DNA of 8,933 nucleotides, from assembly GCA_023248665.1 (NCBI GenBank), contig JAHFEC010000045.1, forward strand, positions 1-8,933. The letters are read 5' to 3'. Below the pieces are notes generated by a model. That model made no database searches. It worked only from the letters and a program-made list of their open reading frames with translations, and had not been told where the DNA came from. Origin of the DNA: Microcaldota archaeon (GTDB taxonomy: Archaea; Micrarchaeota; Micrarchaeia; Anstonellales; Anstonellaceae). The position numbers and the translations under genes were made by a program. This document shows positions 5,372 to 8,933 of the stretch, piece by piece (positions within the stretch are counted from its first letter, which is position 1; each line of letters opens with the position of its first letter).

Positions 5372-5998
5372 TCATCCTTTCCGGTTCTTCCTGAATTCAT
5401 CGAGTTTGTATGTCTTTATCGTCTCCTCGCACTCGCTCCATTGGACGTTCTTCATGTACGCCTCGATGTAGCTCTTGCGGTTCGTGGCATAGTCGATGAA
5501 ATACGCGTGCTCGTACACGTCGAGCACCAGCACCGGCACCGCGCCCCAGATGCCGCCCTGGTTGTGCAAATCGCACACGAAGTTGTGCAGCCTTCCCTCT
5601 TCAAGGTCCATGGCCAGCACCACCCAGCCTCGCGACGCGATGCCCTCGGCCTTGAACTCCTCGGCCCACGCCTCGAACGAGCCGAAATCCTCGTCGATCC
5701 ATTGGGCGAGCGTCCCGGACGGCTTCGGGTCCTTGCCGCCCAGCCCGTCGAAGTAATACTCGTGCAGACGCACGCCGTTGAGGGCGAAAGTCTCCTCGAC
5801 TTTGAGCTCGCGCAGTTGCGAGAACGTGGCATTGGCGGCGCTCTTGTCCACCGTTTCGAGCGCTTTTCGGATCTCGTTGGTCTTCTTGACGTAGCCGGCA
5901 TAGAGCACGTCGTGGTGCTGTGCGAGCTGCTTCTCCGATAAGCCTTCCAGCGTCTTGTATTTAAGGGGTTTTACGATTTTTTCCGGATTCGATGCCAT
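5372..5998 (-). CDS. sod: Superoxide dismutase, Fe/Mn family
   Basis: A 208-residue cytosolic enzyme converting superoxide to oxygen and hydrogen peroxide. The four metal ligands are visible: His28 (AQHHD), His79 (GVRLHEYYF), and Asp160 and His164 in LDVYEHAYFIDY. Tyr36 matches the active-site Tyr34 of the Escherichia coli enzymes. The outer-sphere Gln appears to come from the C-terminal domain (HNQGG, Gln147), while the equivalent N-terminal position is Gly75. That is the MnSOD arrangement, so Mn or cambialistic use is inferred. The usual KHH after the first ligand, including gateway His30, is replaced by V-L-Y, and the DVWEH Trp by Tyr. The ATG has GGTG 5 nt upstream and a TATA box 48 nt upstream. 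It converges on the AAA+ gene with a 10-nt gap and is probably transcribed alone. It implies exposure to oxygen. Confidence 0.93.
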   Translation of the reverse strand: MASNPEKIVKPLKYKTLEGLSEKQLAQHHDVLYAGYVKKTNEIRKALETVDKSAANATFSQLRELKVEETFALNGVRLHEYYFDGLGGKDPKPSGTLAQWIDEDFGSFEAWAEEFKAEGIASRGWVVLAMDLEEGRLHNFVCDLHNQGGIWGAVPVLVLDVYEHAYFIDYATNRKSYIEAYMKNVQWSECEETIKTYKLDEFRKNRKG

Positions 5999-6003
5999 GC
6001 GAC

Positions 6004-6051
6004 CACCTTCTTTTTATCTGATAAGCCGACTTCGCGCCCATTTATTTTAAT
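6004..6051 (-). promoter_or_regulatory. Promoter and Shine-Dalgarno of the superoxide dismutase gene
   Basis: On the minus strand the AT-rich ATTAAAATAAAT (6051 to 6040) is a plausible TATA box, centred about 48 nt before the ATG. Transcription would start near 6020. GAAGGTGG (6010 to 6003) contains the Shine-Dalgarno GGTG, 5 nt before the ATG at 5998. Confidence 0.6.
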
Positions 6052-6053
6052 CC

Positions 6054-6072
6054 TGACGGTCGGTAACCGTCA
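6054..6072 (-). promoter_or_regulatory. Palindromic site next to the dismutase TATA box
   Basis: TGACGGT (6054-6060) and ACCGTCA (6066-6072) form a perfect 7-bp inverted repeat with a 5-nt spacer. On the dismutase strand it lies directly upstream of the TATA box, over the BRE region, where a dimeric regulator could activate or block initiation. The remaining part of this gap (6073-6177) shows nothing convincing beyond GC-rich sequence. Confidence 0.5.
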
Positions 6073-6177
6073 AGTTATGCCGGCACCGGTCCTTTCCGCC
6101 CACGCCCGGCCCAAAGCGCCCGCTCTCCTGCCTGCCAAGAGCCCGCCCACCACCGCCTCCGGGTTATCCGCCGTCCC

Positions 6178-8745
6178 CTATATGATCCTTCTCTTGATCA
6201 GCTGCATCTTCACCAGCTGTGTCAGCACCAAGTACGCCAGCACCATCACGAACAGGACGGGGAAGTAGACGAGCGGCAACTGCCCGAACCCGAAATAGGT
6301 ATGCAGGGGGCTGAGGATGACGACGAATGCCAGCGACACGATGGCCAGCGAGAAGAGCAGCAATTTTCTCGACGGCCAGCTCTGCACGAATGGGATCTTG
6401 TTGGTGCGGATGACGTGGATGATGAACGTCTGCGTCATAATGGATTCGATGAACCAGCCGGCCTGGAACGTCTGGGCCGGCACGCTCAGCACGAGGTAGA
6501 GCACCCCGAACGTGAGATAGTCGAAGATGCTCGAGATGGGCCCGATGAACAGCACGAAATTGCGGATGTTGCCAATCGACCATTTGGCCGGCTTGATGAG
6601 GTCCTCGGCGTCCACGTGGTCGGTCGGGATGGCCAGTTGCGACATGTCATAGAGGAAGTTATTGAGGATGAGCTGTAAGGGCGCCATGGGCAGGAACGGC
6701 AGGAGGATGGACGCGCCCACCACCGAGAACATGTTCCCGAAATTGGACGACGAGCCCATCTTGAGGTATTTCATGATGTTGGAGAAGGTCCGCCGGCCCT
6801 CGTCCACGCCCTCGTAGAGCACGTGCAAGCTCTTGCGCAGCAGGATGATGTCGGCCGACTCCTTCGCCACGTCCACGGCCGTGTCCACCGAAATGCCCAC
6901 GTCCGATGTCTTGAGCGCGAGCGAGTCGTTGATGCCGTCGCCGAGGTATCCCACCACGTGCTTGTTGCGCTGCAGCGCGAGGATGAGGCGCTCCTTCTGG
7001 ATGGGCGACACCCGCGCGAAGATGGTGTTCTGCTCCACCAGAACCTGCAATGACTCGTCGCTGCAGGTCGCCAGCTGCTCGCCCGTGATGATGCCCTTGA
7101 CGTGCAGTCCGACCTCCTGCGCAATCTTGCGGTTCACCCGCTCGTTGTCGCCTGAGAGGATCTTGATCTCGATGCCGCGCTTGACCATCTCGGCCAATGA
7201 CGTGCGCGCGGTCTTCTTGGGCGGGTCCAGGAAGGCGAGGAATCCCTCGAAGCACAGCTCCGTCTCGTCGGCCACCGCATACGCCTTCTTCTCCTTGGGC
7301 ACGTGCTTGGAGGCGAGGGCCAGCACGCGGTACCCCTCCGCGCTGAGCTGGTCGTAGAGTTCCTTGGCCGCGTGCCGGTCCCGCTCCCCGTATCTGGTCT
7401 TTCGCCCGCGGCGCATGACGTGCGTGCAGCCGGGGAAGACGGATTCGGGCGCGCCCTTGGTCAGGAACATGTGGTGCCCGTCCGGCTTCTCCACCACCAC
7501 GGTCATGCGCCGGCGCACGAAATCGAAGGGGATCTCGTCGATCTTCTTGTATCTGGCGATGTGGGCGCTGGCCTCTACGTCGTGCTGGAGGATGGCCACG
7601 TCCAAGGGGTTTCGCAGGCCCGTCTGGTAATGGCTGTTGAGGTATGCGTAATTGAGCACGCCGTCGTCCTCCTGGCCGTCGATGTTCACGTGGCGCACCA
7701 GCTCGATTTTGTCCTCGGTGAGCGTGCCCGTCTTGTCGGTGCACAGCACGTCCATGGCGCCCAGATTCTGGATGGAGGGCAGGCGCTTGACGATCACCTC
7801 TTTTTTGGCCATGTTGTTGGCGCCCTGCGAGAGGTTCGCGGTCACCAGCACGGGGAGCATCTCGGGCGTGAGCCCGACGGCCACCGCCAGCGAGAAGAGC
7901 ACGGCCTGCACCACATCGTTCTTGAGCACGAGGTTGATGATGAAAATGGCGAACACGAGCACGATGACGAACTTGACCATGAGCATGGAATAGTCCTTGA
8001 TGCCCCGATCGAACGCCGTCTCCGCCCCCGTCTGCGCGAGCCGGCGCGAGAGCTCGCCGAACTGCGTGTCCAGCCCGGTGCGGATGACCAGCGCCTCCGC
8101 GCTCCCGGACACCACGCTCGAGCCCAGATAAATGATATTGGTCATCTCGGAGACCTTCGCGTTCCGGGCCACCGGGGCCGACGTCTTCTCGATGGGGAGC
8201 GACTCGCCCGTGAGCGCGGCCTGATTGACGAAGAAGTCCTTGCAGGAGAGCACGCGGCAGTCTGCCGGAACCAGGTCCCCGGCCGAGAGGCGGACGACGT
8301 CGCCGGGCACGAGGTATTTGAGCGGGATCTCGCGCTGCATCCCGGAGCGCACCACGCTGGCCGTGTTGCGGATCATCTTGCGCAGGTTCTCGGCCGCGTC
8401 CTTGGCCCTGTTCTCCTGATAGAACGTGAGCGTGACCGAGACGAACACCATGAAGAAGATGATGCCGGCGCTGATCTCGTTGTTGATGCTTCCGGGGTCG
8501 GCCAGGTACGAGGCCAGCCCGACGGTCACCAAGAGCAGCATGAGCGGGTTGAGGAAATAGGAGAAATACTGGATGAGCAGGCTGCGCTTCTTCTTGGCCG
8601 CCAGCTCGTTGAGCCCGAACGCCTCCTGCCTCGCCTCGCCCTCCCGTTCCGTTATGCCGTTGCGCGTGGTGCGCGTCTTGTCGAGCGCTTCCTCCACGGG
8701 CAGGGCCCACGGGCTGAAGTCGATGAGATCGCTTCGGGTGAGCAT
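6178..8745 (-). CDS. mgtA: Magnesium-translocating P-type ATPase (MgtA type, P3B)
   Basis: An 855-residue integral membrane pump importing Mg2+ at the expense of ATP. Counting from the ATG at 8745: actuator-domain TGES at 179-182, the phosphorylated Asp337 in DKTGT (337-341), nucleotide-binding KGAPE (430-434), and the hinge motif GDGIND (602-607). Ten membrane segments are expected: two pairs before the large cytosolic loop, including VAVGLTPEMLP in segment 4, and six after about residue 665. MgtA-specific stretches include LGAMDVLCTDKTGT, LNSHYQTGL and NNFLYDMSQLAIP, which separate it from Ca2+ and H+ pumps. Length is close to the usual 850-900. An in-frame GTG at 8757 would add four residues, but the TATA box 25 nt before 8745 favours a leaderless message from the ATG. 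No 5' leader of the kind that holds Mg2+ sensors in enterobacterial mgtA could then exist. Confidence 0.95.
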   Translation of the reverse strand: MLTRSDLIDFSPWALPVEEALDKTRTTRNGITEREGEARQEAFGLNELAAKKKRSLLIQYFSYFLNPLMLLLVTVGLASYLADPGSINNEISAGIIFFMVFVSVTLTFYQENRAKDAAENLRKMIRNTASVVRSGMQREIPLKYLVPGDVVRLSAGDLVPADCRVLSCKDFFVNQAALTGESLPIEKTSAPVARNAKVSEMTNIIYLGSSVVSGSAEALVIRTGLDTQFGELSRRLAQTGAETAFDRGIKDYSMLMVKFVIVLVFAIFIINLVLKNDVVQAVLFSLAVAVGLTPEMLPVLVTANLSQGANNMAKKEVIVKRLPSIQNLGAMDVLCTDKTGTLTEDKIELVRHVNIDGQEDDGVLNYAYLNSHYQTGLRNPLDVAILQHDVEASAHIARYKKIDEIPFDFVRRRMTVVVEKPDGHHMFLTKGAPESVFPGCTHVMRRGRKTRYGERDRHAAKELYDQLSAEGYRVLALASKHVPKEKKAYAVADETELCFEGFLAFLDPPKKTARTSLAEMVKRGIEIKILSGDNERVNRKIAQEVGLHVKGIITGEQLATCSDESLQVLVEQNTIFARVSPIQKERLILALQRNKHVVGYLGDGINDSLALKTSDVGISVDTAVDVAKESADIILLRKSLHVLYEGVDEGRRTFSNIMKYLKMGSSSNFGNMFSVVGASILLPFLPMAPLQLILNNFLYDMSQLAIPTDHVDAEDLIKPAKWSIGNIRNFVLFIGPISSIFDYLTFGVLYLVLSVPAQTFQAGWFIESIMTQTFIIHVIRTNKIPFVQSWPSRKLLLFSLAIVSLAFVVILSPLHTYFGFGQLPLVYFPVLFVMVLAYLVLTQLVKMQLIKRRII

Positions 8746-8764
8746 GAGGTGTTGCACGTCTGAA

Positions 8765-8774
8765 GATATAAATA
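8765..8774 (-). promoter_or_regulatory. TATA box of mgtA
   Basis: The minus strand reads TATTTATATC (8774 to 8765), a strong archaeal TATA element. Its centre is about 25 nt from the ATG at 8745 and only about 13 nt from the alternative GTG at 8757, which would fall upstream of the expected transcription start. No Shine-Dalgarno is present. Confidence 0.7.
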
Positions 8775-8778
8775 CCTG

Positions 8779-8842
8779 CCGGAGATGCCTTTCGGTCGAG
8801 GTCAGCTAAGCACGTACCCGGCGATGCGAAATCTTCGGGTCG
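8779..8842 (-). repeat. Two imperfect direct repeats upstream of the mgtA TATA box
   Basis: On the plus strand CCGGAGATGC-N2-TTCGGTCG (8779-8798) recurs as CCGGCGATGC-N6-TTCGGGTCG (8818-8842). The near copy adjoins the TATA box of mgtA. They could be regulator sites, but the differing spacer lengths weaken this. Confidence 0.3.
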
Positions 8843-8882
8843 TTCTCCTCGCGCCCCCGCCTCCGTATTCCACGTTCCTTGT

Positions 8883-8933
8883 CCCCAGCCCCCGCCCATT
8901 CCGCCCCCTTTCGCCTCCGCCCCCCGCCCATTC
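8883..8933 (-). repeat. G-rich tract with a 13-bp direct repeat, upstream of mgtA
   Basis: CCCCCGCCCATTC occurs at 8889-8901 and 8921-8933 on the plus strand. The minus strand carries successive G runs (8904-8908, 8895-8897, 8889-8893, 8883-8886) with loops of 6, 1 and 2 nt, which fits a G-quadruplex motif. It may continue past the window edge. No gene is visible between 8746 and 8933. Confidence 0.5.

Noticed and set aside
6077..6268. A 63-codon plus-strand frame between the dismutase and mgtA
   Set aside because: It overlaps the 3' end of mgtA and has no promoter or Shine-Dalgarno. Its hydrophobic stretch is the reverse of the last mgtA codons.
8757..8757. GTG at 8757 as the mgtA start
   Set aside because: It would add four residues but lies only about 13 nt from the TATA centre, upstream of the expected transcription start. 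The ATG at 8745 fits better.
7303..8763. A 486-codon open frame on the plus strand, antisense to mgtA
   Set aside because: It lies entirely opposite a clear MgtA. The product is His/Arg/Glu-rich low-complexity sequence typical of the reverse of a GC-rich gene, and it has no promoter or Shine-Dalgarno.
6659..8899. A 746-codon open frame on the minus strand in another frame of mgtA
   Set aside because: It is Arg/Gly/His-rich and overlaps the real pump gene almost completely. It is an artefact of high GC and few stop codons.

Overview
The window looks like a piece of an uncultivated archaeal genome. TATA-like boxes (for example TTTATATT, TTATAAAT, TATTTATATC) sit 25-48 nt upstream of nearly every start codon. 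Where a Shine-Dalgarno is present it is the archaeal GGTGA/GGTGAT type, and genes whose TATA box is close to the ATG lack a usable leader. Most of the DNA is GC-rich. The lineage cannot be fixed from this sequence; a DPANN or deep euryarchaeal genome is possible but is only a guess.

Layout, left to right. Positions 1-956 hold a minus-strand pair: a HAD-family phosphatase followed by the N-terminal part of an unrecognised protein that runs off the left edge. From a divergent promoter region, a probable two-helix membrane protein (1073-1738) and an unrecognised soluble protein (1860-2681) are read on the plus strand. The second has its own promoter, in which one palindrome encloses the TATA box and another covers the predicted transcription start and Shine-Dalgarno. 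A nitrilase-fold gene (2806-3701) follows. It is broken by one -1 frameshift at a T5 run, and all three catalytic residues (Glu, Lys, Cys) are replaced. Next is a 498-residue ClpX-like AAA+ ATPase (3865-5361) whose 5' half is clearly AT-richer than its surroundings. It has an unfamiliar N-terminal domain and lacks both the ClpX zinc domain and a recognisable ClpP-docking tripeptide.

The right half is on the minus strand. An Fe/Mn-family superoxide dismutase (5372-5998) converges on the AAA+ gene with a 10-nt gap and has a palindrome just upstream of its TATA box. An MgtA-type P-type Mg2+ ATPase (6178-8745) appears to be leaderless. The last 188 nt hold the mgtA promoter, two imperfect repeats and a C-rich tract, G-rich on the mgtA coding strand.

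The genes do not form one obvious pathway: most have their own promoter, and only the far-left pair looks like an operon. The most unusual items are the ClpX-like ATPase, the nitrilase pseudoenzyme or pseudogene, and the palindrome-laden promoter of the unknown 273-residue protein. I found no CRISPR array, tRNA, rRNA or insertion sequence. No stretch longer than 300 bases lacks a gene.
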